Under the pieces are notes generated by a model, which was given only the letters and a program-made list of their open reading frames with translations, did not search any database and was not told the DNA's origin. 64,000 bases of DNA from Anseranas semipalmata (lineage: Eukaryota > Chordata > Aves > Anseriformes > Anseranatidae): the NCBI GenBank assembly GCA_013399115.1, contig VXAA01003000.1:246428-310427 (forward strand). Reading direction: 5' to 3'. The position numbers and the translations under genes are program-made. Of this stretch, positions 48,601 through 63,268 are shown in pieces. The number at the start of each line of letters is the position of its first letter. The stretch's first letter is position 1.

Positions 48601-51600
48601 GAGACTTAGCCTTTGTCCCCCCTGAATGCATACAATGCCAGCTTGAGTGGACTCTGAATCCTAGCTTTAATTAGAGAGAAGGTGAAATCAGATGAACCTA
48701 CCTCTTGCTTAAATACTAGTGTCTTCCCTCAGCGTCCCTCTGTTTTCCAGAAAAATACTCTTCTTCCTGTTGGTGACCATCTATGTAGGCACAGGATCCA
48801 AACTCTTTTCCACTGTGTCCTCAACAACTGCATGTTGTCTACCTCTCTATTGACAGCTTCCAATAAAAGCTTCCTTTAATAGAGTTGTCCTGACTCACAG
48901 GTGTGGGGGGAGGGAAGCTGACCTCGCTGCAGCATCAAGAGTCTCTGACGCATTTTGGGAGGCTGTGGTTTCGGGTCTGAAAGAATTCACTCTTGTTTTC
49001 GACTAAGTTTTAAAAGCTCAACTTCCAAAATACCACCCCATAGCTCCGTGTCAGTTTGCAACTCGATCTTGTTTAGTGGCTCAGCTTAGCAAGATTCAGG
49101 GCTTTGGCACACTTGGCAGATTAGCAGTGCTCACCAGAAGCAGAGAGTTTCTCAGAAACACAGCCACCCAGGCTCCTAGCTAGCTCCACCTCTTGTCCGC
49201 CCACTCCCAGTTTCAGACATTTCACATTCCAAAACTGGAAGTGTCTATGCACCATAAGGTCACGGTATTGCACAAGGAACCCAGCTCCTTCTAAGAGCTA
49301 CTGCATCCTCAGAAGTACACCAACCACAACAGCAAGAGAGTTGTTTACAGTGAATTTCTATCTGAGTGGGAGTATTTTCTCCAAGAATCTTGTAACAAGG
49401 ACATGAAGTATATGACTCTTCCCTGCATTTGGTAAAATTGTTATTGAGATGGCACTTATTTAATACTTCCACATCTGCATTCCTTCCCCTTTAAGCTGCC
49501 TTTTTAAAATTTGAGAATTAATTTTAACACTTCCCCTAAGTATTTCTGTGCTGGATAATTTTAGGACATGCTAAACACAACAATTTCTGCCTATCTTAAA
49601 TTTAGAACTGAGGCCATTCGTAGCTTTTGCAATGCAACTGTGAAATACAACTGATTGTCACCAATGTAAGTTTTGCTAAATGATTTATTTTTTTATAATC
49701 AAATGGTCTGAATAATTTCTGTGATCCCTCCTTCATGTAGTCTTTAAATTCCAACAGCTGAACGAAAACTCTGGTTTCAATTATCACTGAAGAACACCTT
49801 ATCTAATGCAGTGGATTAAAAGTAAGAAAAGTTTTATTTTTTTTTCCCCCAAAGGACAGTACATAGGTAGAAATGGTGTTGTCACATTATGTTATCTCTG
49901 AAACTGTGTTCAGCTTTTCAGCTACAGTTTAGACTTAGCTGTTAGCATGGAAAGTGTATTTGGTTTTCCCTTAAATGCCAAAGAGTTATATTGGTATCTG
50001 CCAAAGGCATCTTTTGACTTATTTAAATAAATGGCCAGTCCGTATGTGCCACTTCTTTCAATTCAGATCTGTCCCCTTCGTCCCCATCAGCCCGGGGCAG
50101 CTGAGCAGTAGGGAAGCAGAAGGGCTCAGGGCCATGGACGCTCCCCAGCACCCTTGGGTGAGAATGGGGCCGCTGGCGGCCGACGTTCAGAAATCTGATT
50201 CAGGCCACCCAGTTAAAATCATGATGGCAAAACCAAAACAGTGACAGAGTAAGAGGGAAAGGGAAACAGACAGAATCCTATGAAAGGAGCAGAACGAGAG
50301 ACAAAGGAGGACTCTTGCACTTCTCTGTTTCATTAGATGCACTGGCACCGTACTCTACTGTGGGTAAGGGTAGCCTGGGACTTTTGTTCTGAGTCATTCA
50401 TTTGGAAGATATAACGTGATTGAGAATCAACTGCCCTTCATCCCACGGAAGAGATACTTAAAATGGAGCTAATGGTTTAAAGTTACTTAGCTCCTGTTTG
50501 GTCTCTGAGCAAGTAAAAGGTTAGACTGTAATATTTAACCGCAAGTCCCGTGCCTTTCTGAGAAGCACAGGGGAGACCGCCCGAAGGAAAGTCAGACATC
50601 TGACATGCTGTTTCCTGTGTACATGAGGTGGAGAAATCTCCGCCAGCCTCCAGCCTTGTGTAGATAGAGAGCTTCCTCCCGTGCAGTGGATGCCAAGCAG
50701 CATGCTTTCTGGTACAGCCCATTTCCTCCTGGGGGACAAGCTTCCTTGTGCTTGTCCCCCGGACAAGCTGGGGGCTAGTGCTCTGTGCATGCCACCAGCC
50801 ACGATCATCAACTCTGCGAGACGGCCACAATGCAATATCGTCAAAGGTTTGGTGCTCTCAGTAGAATTGGCGGCATGTATACATAAAAGCAGGATGAAGA
50901 ACCAATGAGGGACAGCAAGAAAAAGATTAATAAATGTCTGGAGACACAGCACTGTAAGTAGAACACCACATTTACTACAAACATTGCTGAATTATTCAAA
51001 CTGTTACTTGAAAAAGTAAAAGTAGTATTTGTGATACATGCATTCATTCTTTTTTAACATTCATCCATAAGAGGTCACTGTGTGATTCAATGAACACCTT
51101 GGTGTCAGCAGCATTCCTCTCCCTTCCCACATGCTCCGCATCAGGTGTCCAGTCATCTCCAGTAATGTCCCAGCTATTATCCAGCTGCCTTCTGTAGGGA
51201 CAGCTAGGGCAATAAAGCAAGAAATGTGTAAGCGTCCTTCAAGCACTTTGATTAGTGACCTTAGCCAATTTTACAATCAGTTAACTGTGCTTACTTTTCA
51301 TTCCCCATTAATCTCAAACGGATCCAAGATTTTTACAACCTCTGTAGAAGTTTTAAATAACTAGTAAAAAAATACACAAAAACTTGGGAGACTGAGTTTG
51401 AACAGCAAAGATACTCACAGACAGCCAAGGCTCCTCTGGTTTCCCAGGGGCTGTGGCCTCTGTTTTTGAATCTGATTCACCAAGACATTGTTTTGTTACT
51501 AGTTAGTAGATGTTTTCACCATGGGGACTCCCATACACTCTAGGACATGTGGGCCTGTCAAGGTGACCTGCCCATAGGAACTTTTCAAGCATGAAGTTTT

Positions 51601-54600
51601 TGTAATGCCATTTACCATGAGATGAGAGGGAGTAATAGACAGATGCAACTAAATGACAACTGAAACCCTGTTAGGTCGGTTCAGGTCATCAAATATCTTC
51701 TTCATGGATTAAGGTGACATAAAGGGAAGTACTTCATTCAGAGATTTCCATGGGAAAACAAAAGCATAAAATAAAAATAGGCAATACAGGAATTTTCCAG
51801 TGGAAAGCTTGTTCTTGTGGAAAATCCTCCTTCAGTTGTTTTTATGGGAAGTTCCTCAGTTACTAGGCATAGCCCTCATGCTGAGAAGCTTAAAAGCAGC
51901 TCATATCTGACCTGCTGCCCTCGCCAGATAAACTGATGGACCAGAGCCCTCATCTCTCCCTTCCTCCTGTGCACACCCTGAAGCACACAAGCAGTCCCAC
52001 CACAAGTACAACAGCATATTGACTGCAGCTGTAGTACTCACCTGGTTACAGACAAGCACGTGGAGGGATGCTTGAGGAACTGATCTTTTAATGTCCCAAA
52101 TCAAGATTAATTACAGGCTTTTACACATAAGCTGTCCCTAATGCTGTGGTACTAGTAAAGCTGCCATTGACTTCAGCAAAATTTTCACCAGCACAAGGGA
52201 TTGCAGGCTTGGGAGAGTCTTAAACAAAGCTCCTTAGAGTTGACTGCACCACAGACAGGGAACCTGGGCCTGACTTTTACGTGATTATGTGAATGGACCT
52301 AAATCATGGATGTGACTCCATCACTATTAATTGTTTTACGCTGGCTTAAACCAGTCGGTAAGAACTACACGCTCCATAGCTAATGTTGCAGGGAGTAAGA
52401 CAAACATTTTTAGTGAGCTTGCTGAGGGTCTTCTAAATTTGCAGCAGGAGCACTGAGTAAGCGTCTCCTTTACAGAGTGATATTAGAAAAGCATAAACCA
52501 TTCATTATAATGTATTTTCTTTCTATCAACCACTTTAGCATGAATCATCATACTGTGTAAACAGGCTAGAAATCATATTTATGGCAGGGCTCAAAGTATC
52601 TCAGCAAGTCAGAGGAAGAAAAAATCTGTTAGAGTAGGCAGGTTTGCACAACCCCTCACAGTCCAGAAAGAGGTACTGGGTCCCTAAATCATTCACCTAA
52701 ACTTTTGCTGTGATTTATGGTAATTCTGTATAAGCCCTGTATTTTCACACCAATGCATTTTTAACCCAAAATAAAATGTAGATCCCTTTGGGGAAAAATA
52801 AAAAAGTTAATTCTACTAGCAATCTGGGACTGATCTTCACAACAGCAGAGCAACCCGGCATGCCCAAAACCGAGCCAAGCTGGAGGAGTTTGGACACCAC
52901 TGAGCTGGGGCAGGGGCGCCAGCCCCTGGGTGCCACTGAGGAGGCTGCCGGCAGCTGGCTGCCTGCCCATCGCTGCAGGCTACGAGGTGAAGGAGTGGAC
53001 AAAGCCCGCTGCTCAGCTGCCACAGTGACCTTCAGCTACGCTGATCTGCGATGTGAATGCACCCTTGGGCCACGCTCCTGCTTCTAAACCGCATGCTTTC
53101 TTGGCTATATGCAACGCTACGTACACATGCATGTATTGAGTTTGCAGACACATATAGCCCCACGTCCATACTGCACACGAGGCCCACAAGTTCCTCACCA
53201 CCCCCAGTTGCAAAATGGCCAGCCCGTTACATCAGGGACTGCTCTGCACCAAGAGAGCGCAGCAACCACACATGCTCACTAAGGCGTGCTGCGTGGCTGT
53301 AAAAATCATACATGCTGAGGTCAAATTGCAAGCAACAAGAATTACAGAGATTGGTTAAAAAAATCCTGTGCCTCTCCACCAAAAGGCGTTACACTTCTGG
53401 GACACTGCAGCGATAAAATACAGCCACAATGAAAATCTCACTGATACATCCTTTTTTATTGAAGTGGCACGAAGGGCATTTATTTTCAGTCGGACGCTTG
53501 AAGGAATACCCCACATGCTAGATAGATAGCGTCATGCCATGCAGCAAGTTGTCTTTTCCAGTATGTAGCAGAGAGCGTTCTACTGCACTGAAACACATGT
53601 GATAAGAGCAAAGGGCCCAGGCTCTTTTTCATATTCTCTGCATACCTGTTGCTATCACACAGCTGCTCTCAAGTCTACAATTTCCTGTGCAGTACAAACT
53701 GCATACCACTTCCCCTACAGAAAAAAAAAAAAAAGCCTTGCTTGTTCTTAATTGACGATGGAAATACTGTCATATTTTCCACTAGCCAAGCTTGAAACCA
53801 TTACTGAACGAACCTTCATTAATTTTTCCACAACATTTTGCAGAAATGTCAGGAAACAGCTGCACCAGAAATGATTAACTGTCCTTATCACTAGGGTTTC
53901 ATTGGCCAACTTCAAATTATATAGTTTTTCTTCTTTCAAAATTCTACATTCAATGATGTTTTTGTTATTCTTTAGTTGAATATCTCAATACACTACTTTC
54001 TTTTCAAAAGTATCCAATTACACACGTTTAGTGGTGCACAGACATTTTACGATCAGTGGAAGAATTTGTACAGTTTGGAGCTGCATACTTCTAGGAAAAG
54101 ATTGCTTCCTGCAGATTGCTCAGCTGTGTCTTTCTTGGATCAAATTCAATGAAATTCACAACTTGAAGTCAGATTGTTTTTGCCTGTCAGACTGAATTCA
54201 TTACACAGACAAACTTTTCTTGCTGCATTTTCTTTCCTCTCCTATCCTACCCTTTTCCTTTCTTCTTTCCTCTCCCAACACTTTATCTCTTACCTCTTCT
54301 TCGAGATATACCACATGTCAAAACTTAACACACAATGCACAGTATATTTACTGGCAAAAACAAGTGGAACAGTGTGCTTCATAATTCCAAACATGCAACC
54401 ACTGAAATGCTGAAAGCTTGGTACAAAATAGAGTGCCATCTGGAGATATCTGCTAGCATGGATCTGAGATTCCCAACTTGCTAAAACTTTGCAGCCTCAG
54501 AACTTATTAGCAAAGCATCCATGAGCAAAAGAATCCTCTAACGCAGATTCGCACAATGCAGTGAATATTATGTATTTTTTCAAAAATGTAAATTCTAAGA

Positions 54601-57600
54601 ACACGGCGACAAGAAGCAAGATTCACAGGATTACTTTTAAAGATCTACATAATACAAATTTCTTGTTTACATTTTGAAATATTTAATTTAGCATTACTAC
54701 AGCATGACATGTTAAAATAATTCTGCATATTTGTCACCGGCAAATTGAAAGCTGCAATTGTTCAGTCTATGTCTGCATTGAAGCTGTTAGCCTTGCATGT
54801 GTAACCTTAGAATATATTTAGAAAGAGGGAAAAGTATCTGTGAATCGATATATACATGTATTAGAAGTTACATAAACTGAATTGTACTGGGTGTGGTTCA
54901 GTGTTAATAACATGATCACACCCTGTCCCTAACAAAAGGTAGGTTATTTGCAGAAATCATATAGGTACATAAATGGAAGTTTACCTGGGTATTATAGAGG
55001 AAGGATCCTTCATGCTGCCTGTAATTCAAAATGATTTGCATTTCTTGCTTTTTAAATCAGTCCTTTCCACAGCAGTGTGAATTTGAGCACATGATTCACA
55101 AGCAGCTCTGCTCAGAAAGAGCCAGACACTGATGCCCTCACCCCATGCTAGGTAAACTCATTAATGTCTTCATTGTCTTCAGCAGGTATACAGCTGTCAG
55201 AATCTGGCTCAGAATCTCTAACATAGGCCAGTATTACTATTAAATTGGTGCAGTGCTGGCTACAAAACAGATCTGTTTTTAAATTACTCTACCAAGATAT
55301 TTGCTTAGATAGCAGAAATTGCAATACACTATATTCTGTTTAAAATATGCATGAATATAAATGGATTCTATTTACAATATATGAAGTACTGCCAAAAGTA
55401 TCCAGTTTTTTTAAGGATTTAATTTTATAATATTCAGTGCTGAATTTATCCTTCACAATATCCTTATCTGTCTCTGTTCTAGTTTAAAAGCAGTTGCTCA
55501 CATTGCCAGAGGATTTCAAGGACTGTGTCCTTCCAATATATGGCATGTTAATGCACTGCTTGCTATTGAATGCCCAGGGGCAGGGAGACTTCAAGTCAGT
55601 GTCCATTTCTGCCTCCTCCGGATGTTCTCAAGTATCTTTCTTCCTACCCCAGACTGTCAGAAAACTAGCAAATAATTTTGTTGTCCCACTATACCCTGCT
55701 CAGCCACCTCCTGGACATGGAAGAAGAAACATGTTTTTCTCTCTCTGACTAATAGTGGAACAAGAAATGAGTGTTCTTGTTTCTCCCTGTGTTTGCACAT
55801 CTTGAGCTCAAACCACCACCACCATTGAAGCACAGCCTTCTCCTGTTCACACACTCGGCAACAAGCAGCAGGATCTAGGGGCAATGCCATAACAAAAAGA
55901 GAGACCTTGAACTTGCGTCACCCTTTGCATGGTCATTTATATTTGGGCAAAGTGGATAACAGCTCCTTTAGCACTGGGGTAGTGGCATTTTATGCTCGCC
56001 TGGCATTCACTTTACCCAGGTATAAATAGCAAAAGGTTTCAGACAGTAGGGAATCAGGACCAGTATCTTCAAAGGATTCTCAGCCAAAATAAAGTAGCTA
56101 GTCCTCCACACCACAGCTTGTGCAATCTCTCTCTGCTGCAAGAATCATCCCCTGCAGGGAGCCTGGGACTGCTGGTTTGGCAGCATTGCAGGGAAAACGT
56201 GCCTTCCTATCGCCCCGTATCTAGCTGTGGAATCAAACTGCAAGTTTTCACCTGTAAAGTAGGCAATATAGGGTTCAGTTTCTGAATGGGAGCCTTTTAT
56301 TAGCTCACATGGCATATTTACTACCCTACCCGTATTAAGTGCTTGCTTTAATATCCTTAGCACAGAAGGTAGCAATACATATTATCACAGTTACAATAAC
56401 ATTGCTCTGAACTACATTAATTGAGAGCATCTATTCTAAAGTTCAGCTGTTCCAAACCAAAAAGTAAAGCACACCATTGCTAGGCAGACACATCATAAGG
56501 GGAGTTCTCAGCATACAAGAGAGACATAGCAACAAGGGCCCAATGCACAGAAGTACCATTAAGTTACACACTAATGAAACCTGAAAAATTTATGCTAAAA
56601 ACCCATTTCAGAGGATGGCTGCCATGCTTTTGTGTACCAATGTTCTCAGTTTTCCCCTTAAATCCTGCCTGGTGAGTCAGGACATGGCTAGGTTTCTGAC
56701 TGCAGTATTCCATTACTCCTGCTTATAAATTTCACACGCTGTTAATGCTTCCCAAACTCAGAGGAGAGCTCAGGGGTGCATGAGGACAGTTTGTTTCCCT
56801 GCTGAACTTTCACCATAAATTCCACAGGACCTATGGCGAGGATGATGCATAGTTTTTTTGCGAACATGTTCCCTGGTAACACCCCTGCTGACAGCCATTA
56901 ATTTGCACCCCTCTTACCCAGCTCTGATCCCAGGCTGCATGGGAAGATCTCACCTCTCAGAGCCTACAGAGGGGAAATAGGGCAATGCTAATAGACACAA
57001 CTTCAATTGCAGGGACTTGGAAAGGGATCCATAAGAAGAGATACCCCATATAGCACCACCGTGGACTGCAGAATATTTGGGATCGGTTCCAGGTTTGAGC
57101 AAAGGTTCAAGGGACAGCCCATTTCAATTTAACCCCCTCCATTCCTTGCTTCAATTCATATATAGAATGAAACATAGGTCCAATCCCATTTACAGTTCTG
57201 AAAAAAACAGGAGTTTTATCTCAAAATACATTGTGCGTTTTCTTTGAGCACCTCCTGGGACCATGATATGGCATGAGAATCTCTGGTGTCTTCCTTATGT
57301 GCATAGCTCTTATGGTTGCAGATAAATATTGAATAATTAAAAATATATATACACAAGGCCAATGAGAAGGATGAAACATTTCCTTAACTATTCACTATTT
57401 TAAGTCATACATATTAAATTCGGAAGGCTAACATAATTCTCTGAACATCAAGGATGTGCCGGAACACAGAAGATTAGAGAAGAGGAGCTTCTCAGTGCTG
57501 CAACAGAAGTTAACTCTGTCTACTACAAGCATGCACAGTTTCTGAGACAAAGTCAGTGTGAAATCTGTCCAGCCTGTGACTAGCAACCCAAACAAACATG

Positions 57601-58270
57601 GACCTGCAACAAGTAGCTGAAAACAGACCCTTTCCTGACAAGATAAACTCGCCTCTGAACTCTGTGATGCCACAGCTAAACTGCTACTGGGAATCCACTA
57701 GCTTTAAGCTAGCTTGGGTATCATGATACTACAGTGTCATTATCTTCTTATCTGCAGTTTGCATGTGCCCATGTGTTCACGACCCAGAGGAAAAAATAAA
57801 CCTTGATCTTGAACAGTATCGTCAACAGTGCACTTGAAATGGCAAGATGGTCAAATAGAAATCACCAACTTATGCTTTAGGGCAATTTAAAAATGAAAAA
57901 AACTTTCAGATATCAAAACCACATCCACCACTTCTTTTCCTCGTATTTTTTTACAAGTATATTTTTCTGCTTAGTTCTTTCAAAAAGAGTTCTGGATACA
58001 AGAACTGCATGAAGAAGGGAGTGAGCCAACCAAATATATGGTCAAATATATGGTCTAAGCAAAGACAGCACGTCTAAACTAACAAAAACATAACCTCTAC
58101 AAAACCAGAAATGCTTCTGGTTTCAGCAAGAGGCAAGTTCACTTGTAACAAAGGACATGTAATCAGTTACTATTTAAGACTTCTAGTTAAAGCCTTCTGA
58201 GAACGAAAAAATATTCACCCAGGCCTGCTCCCCCAGTTCATTCGAACCCATCCTTTCCTTGCTCTCCTAC
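45696..58270. other. Upstream HIVEP2 region, presumed intron
   Basis: No gene supported. Locally GC-rich stretches near 46880-47230, 50090-50190 and 52850-53050 carry overlapping short ORFs on both strands without domains. The hairpin at 50731 is the only structured element I can point to. Confidence 0.5.
50731..50768. repeat. Nested inverted repeat / hairpin
   Basis: gggggacaagc (50731-50741) pairs perfectly with gcttgtccccc (50750-50760), leaving an eight-base loop. The same central arm can instead pair with ggacaagc at 50761-50768 around a three-base loop, so two mutually exclusive hairpins are possible. Confidence 0.8.
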
Positions 58271-58368
58271 CTGGCTGCTGCTGTCAAAGGTGCAAGTGAA
58301 TAATGGTTCCAGTCAAGGCAATTCGGTTCGCCACTCCAGCAAATACGGCTGTTCGCACTCTCCTCTAC
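58271..58368 (-). other. Candidate HIVEP2 5' UTR exon (98 nt)
   Basis: Minus-strand acceptor tttttctgaatag with a T-rich tract, then 98 bases ending CAGCAGCCAG|GTAGGAG. The segment has no ATG and four CpGs in its first half, unlike the CpG-poor DNA around it, which suggests constraint. An alternative acceptor four bases inside (start 58364) is possible. Assignment to HIVEP2 is by strand and position only. Confidence 0.42.
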
Positions 58369-61300
58369 CTATTCAGAAAAACAAATATGAAGGATTTTTA
58401 AGAATTTTTGTCAAGTCAGCCTTGATTTTCTAACCTAGCTGACATTATGGCGTTGGCTACATCAATACATGTAAGAACTACAGAGATTCAGTCACAGTCC
58501 TTCTTGCTACCTAGGTATTTTTCCCCCATAGCGATGTGGCACCAGCAATCAGTATCTGTCATGGGGTTTTCAACTTGCAGTGGGCTACAATACATGTCAG
58601 CTAGAAATATTCTGAGGTGAAAACTACAGACATATAATCATACATAATATCATACAATGAGGTATTTTCACACATAATAAATACAACAAGCAGTATAAAC
58701 ATAGAAAGTATGGCAGTACCTTGGTAGTCTACTTACCTTTTAGAGTTACAGTAACATACATGTTTTAATAAAATACATTTTTAGTTAAACACAAATACTG
58801 TCATTAAATCAGCCACTTCTTTGCTGTCTAGCACTGTGCTTTAAAAGTGGGATCACCTCTAAAAATTCCCTTTCCATGCGATGCTAGTCTGTTTCAGAAA
58901 AATCAGTTATAAATGTGCACTGTGAAAATCACTCATAAACCTCACATCTTTCTTTACATGTGATGGTATACATAAGACTTGCTGTATGTGTGTGTGCAGG
59001 AATATATGTGCAGGTACAAGTCCATGGCAGAGAGCACCAGAAGAAGTGTTAGTTAGTGGGTTAGATGTGTTAGACAGCTAGAAGCTGCCCTATTTACACC
59101 TGCACGGAGTGGGCTACTGAATACGTGGAGGTTACCCCTAACCGGGCAACCAGGCAGTGTGCCAGGAACGGAAGAGTCATATCTAATTTGCACATCATAG
59201 AGCTGACTGAAATGTCTGCCTAATCAATACCAAGAGAACACACCTTCAGTGATCTCCTAGTGACCACATACTCAAACCGGTGTGAAGCACAGAGAACCAC
59301 AGCTCGCATTTTGCCCAGGGTCCTTTCTTCCAGGCTTCCCTGTGTTCTTGAACGCCCCTACATGAGATGCCACCACAGGCTATGTGCCAGGGATGGGCGA
59401 TGAGGTGGGCATCCCGGGGTGGATGTCCTGGAGAGGGCTGCGCCCCAGGGGAGCTCCCGGGGAACCTCCTGATAGCACAAGGTCCCAGCAGGAGGCCCTG
59501 TATGTCCCTTCTGCTCTTCACCCTGCCATGCCTCACAGTGCATGGCCGTGATGCTGGGCCCTGGCTGGCCGCCCTCATGGAGCACTTGGGTCACCACAGC
59601 AGGAAAGGTGCCTGCTCCTCAAGGGCTTACAAGCGTTGTGGCAGAGGAGCGTGACAGAGGCCTCTGACAGGAAAGTGCCAAACTCGGCACACTGGACTTG
59701 CAGTTTGGTGGCCATGGCCTAACAGTGCTCCCACGGGAGCAGGCAGCAAACCTTCCTGGGTTTCCCATGGGCACAAGGGCTGCCCACACCACTCCATACA
59801 CCAGGCAAAGCCTGACCACCACATGGGGGGGCAAAGCCCCCTGCTTCTGCCATCAGCAGAGCGCAACTGGGAGCTGAGGGAAACAGGGTGCCAAAATGTG
59901 AAGGGTGAAGCAGGCCTGGGACTAGTTAGTAGAAAAAGGCATATGCTTATGCTTTCTGCTGTAATGTTTGCTATCAGCAACAAAAACAAATAGCAAATGA
60001 TAATGTGTTACTAACCAGCAATGTCAACAGTGGTCTATACAGGCATCTGAGTATATAAAATAACATATGCTCTGGCTCCAGACCCTGACACTTTATCACA
60101 TCAATATACAGCTTTCTAGGAAATGAATCTGGATGTGGAGCCAGGAACTACTTTTCAATCTCTGAGCAGACAGAGCCCAATATGGTTTTAATCTATGGGT
60201 GAAACTTTGGCACGGCTGGACTCAAGGGCAAAACCCTGTTTTTAGCAGGGCCAGTATTTCACTCTCTATTTTTACAACTAGCCTGAGAAAAGTTCCAGAC
60301 AAAAAACAAGGCAAAGCAATAAAGAAGTCACAAGTCCTTATTAACCCACCCTTCAGTAAAACCTAAGGGTGCTCCGAATTGCAGCTTGCTTTCCCTGGTG
60401 GTACATGGATACCCTCCAGCCCCCAAGCATGCAACCCCATGCTTTACGCTTTCAGACAGGCCCAGCTGGCTTTAATGATGCTGGCTACACTTGCACAAAG
60501 TTGTTTTTAATGAACACAAATTGCAAATCTGTTTATATAATCCCCAACCCAAAGACAAGGGCTCATTTACATTAAATCCTCTCTGTAGCACCCTGGGAGG
60601 AGCAGAGGGGACTTCCATTAAAAGACAACAAAACCATAAGTGAAAGATGTCATTTATGACACAAAAGCATACTGCTGCTCCAGCTTCAAAAAAGTATTTG
60701 AACTGAAATCCAGGAGGAATGCTATATCCTGTTTTCACCGATTTCTCTTTTAGCTTTTAACTGATGGGAGTCAGCGTATTCCCTCATGCAGTAGACTTCG
60801 CTGTCTTCAGCGGCGTTCCTCAAAGGATACGTTAGGGTCTGATTCAAGCGTGAAAGACTCCACCTGACTTCAGTGAAGGTTGGATCAGTTTCTGAGTATT
60901 TAAAAAGCTTAATCTTTACTTATAATTAGGTAAAATATTATTCAAAGTTCTGGTTAAGGACAGTATGATTTTGTCTAGGCAGTACTAATGCATTTCCTTA
61001 CTAACTTAGCAACCTTACAGCAATGTTGGAGTTAGCAAACAGTACGTGGTCTGAGGGAACAGACAACCTACAGAGCCTTTAACAACTCCAGATAATGCAT
61101 GTGTCATCAAACAGAATTTTACTGCCCAATTAAAGCCCCCAGAGGCTTTGCTGTGATACTAAAACCAGGAACTTTTAATTTGTTTTTATCACCACACTAG
61201 TAAAAACTTGTGCAATCCTCAGTTCTTTGGAAGCAAAAGAAGGCGAGAGTTCCTTTAACAACTGCCCACCAAAGAAAGGCAGCAATGCAACAACCATTGC

Positions 61301-61437
61301 AGATCATTTGCTAGCATTTGGTCATATCTGGTCAAGACTGTTTTAATATACTGCTGTTGTTTGCTAGCCATGGAGACTAAGATTAAACAAGCACATCAGA
61401 AGGGGAATGAGAGTATGAGAAGCATGGCATGACTTAC

Positions 61438-61507
61438 TGCTGGGAAGACTTTTTTCAGTTTGAACTTTGTAGCTCATACACTCAGGGATTAGCCTTTTAC
61501 ACAGGAC
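61438..61507 (-). other. Candidate 5' UTR exon (70 nt)
   Basis: Minus-strand acceptor tgcctttgtgtttccag, 70 bases, then donor CCCAGCA|GTAAGT. It contains one ATG. If spliced to the candidate at 58368, that frame stops within that exon. Splice signals of this quality occur by chance in tens of kilobases of intron, so this is tentative. Confidence 0.3.
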
Positions 61508-63195
61508 CTGGAAACACAAAGGCAGAGGTACTCTGATGATGACTCTTACCATCTGCTTTTGAAAAAAGTGCTAGCCTTTCCCCTGGCAGCTCCAGTAATC
61601 ACTTTGTGATTGTGTAACTACACCTTCAGTGGCGAAACAAAAATGTAGCAGTAGGCATGGGCATCACCTGATCATAAAGATTAATTCATTTAATGGATCA
61701 ACAAGAACTTTGTTTTGTATTACTGCTTATATCTGCTTATATTTCTGTTACACTGTCATTGTTAGGTTAATTGAGGGGGTATGAGAGGAAGATTCCTGTG
61801 CACTTTACAAGGTAAAAAAATATCAGAAATCTCATGTGTATTTTAACGAGAAACTAAAGTTTAAGGAAAACAACCGGCAAATATTTATTTTACTGCTAAT
61901 TATTCCAAGGTTTTGAAATAGCACAATAAATGGGTGAAATTGCCTCAAGAGTACAAAGGGCAAATAAAGCCTTGCCTCTGTTACTCCTTAACTGGCTTAC
62001 AGCAGGTATCATTCCAGCACAGACTGTACCTTACCATGGGAAGGGAATTCACCGAAGGAAATCAGTTTGACCAGGCCTATAAGATAACTCATACCAAAGA
62101 AGATCCACACAACACAGGTAGAAAAATTTGCACACTACTGCAGTTTGACACCCCAGGGCTCAAATCCGTGGCTGGTAACTCAAAGCACTGAGGCAATACA
62201 CATATCTCCCACTTCTTTACCATGGGTTCAAGCCCCCCGTTTATATATGTGAAACCGTCCGTGCGGACTCCCTAATGCTCTCTTTGCCCTCTTTCTCCTT
62301 TTCAAACACAAAGTCCAGAGAATTCTGTGAATTACAGTCTGTAATGGGAGGAGTAAGAAGTCTAAAATTTGCTTGATTGCCGCTAAGATGCATTAAGCTC
62401 CAGACATCAATCTCAATCTCAGTACTCACTCTCTGAATGGGCAATATTTTACAGTTATCACTCTCTAAACAAAGCACAATTTATTATACACACAAATTGA
62501 TATCTACAGCAGCTAAGACTAGAAGCAAAAATGTCTCCCTACTTGAAGAAGGTAAAAGCAATGTCATGTTTTAAATTGACTTCGTATGATCAATGGCAGA
62601 ACACAACCATCTGAGAAATGACGTTCACGTCCTGATCAAATGCAATCATACTGTATGCAATTGAATTTGGAAAAAGTGAAAGAAAATTATTCCCATTACT
62701 ATACTGGTGTTCTCATTTAATGCGTTCACACAAATCATCTGTGAATAGATGAATTAAAATACTTACAGTGTCTCTACCTTTACCCTCTTAATTCCAGGTC
62801 ACTCTGGCAGATCTTGATTCTGCAGAAATATGTTTTCCTACAAGCAGTTTTCTGAAATTAATGGATCAAATCTTAAACTACCTCCAAATTCAAAGGGATA
62901 TAATTTTCTTTGAATCAAATGTCTCTATGCTGTAAACATTTTCATCTTCATTACTGAAACAGAAAGAAATTTGAAGCCTAATATATTTTTCTGTATTTAT
63001 GCTTTCTTTGCTTTCCACATTTTTCTCAATAGGAGTGTGACAGCCGATTAAAATTTTGTTTATTCACAGCTTTTCTTCATTTTGGTATTTTGGTTCCTGC
63101 ATGCTAGCACCATGCTGCAGATCTGCATGCAAAGAGCACCAAGAAATCTTTGCAACATTTTTCATTTCTTGAAATTTATACATCTATGAATTCAT

Positions 63196-63268
63196 ATGCA
63201 TGCAGGTATATGTATAGACATGCAAGTATGTATATATGTATATGTATGTATGCATATGTATACATATG
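63196..63268 (+). repeat. (ATGT)-type low-complexity repeat
   Basis: Degenerate tatg, tgta and catg units, about 70 bases, alternating purine and pyrimidine over most of its length. Confidence 0.8.

Noticed and set aside
62766..62957. Splice-like pair around an AT-rich 190-base segment on the minus strand
   Set aside because: The acceptor is good, but the segment is AT rich with several ATGs and stops and looks like ordinary intron.
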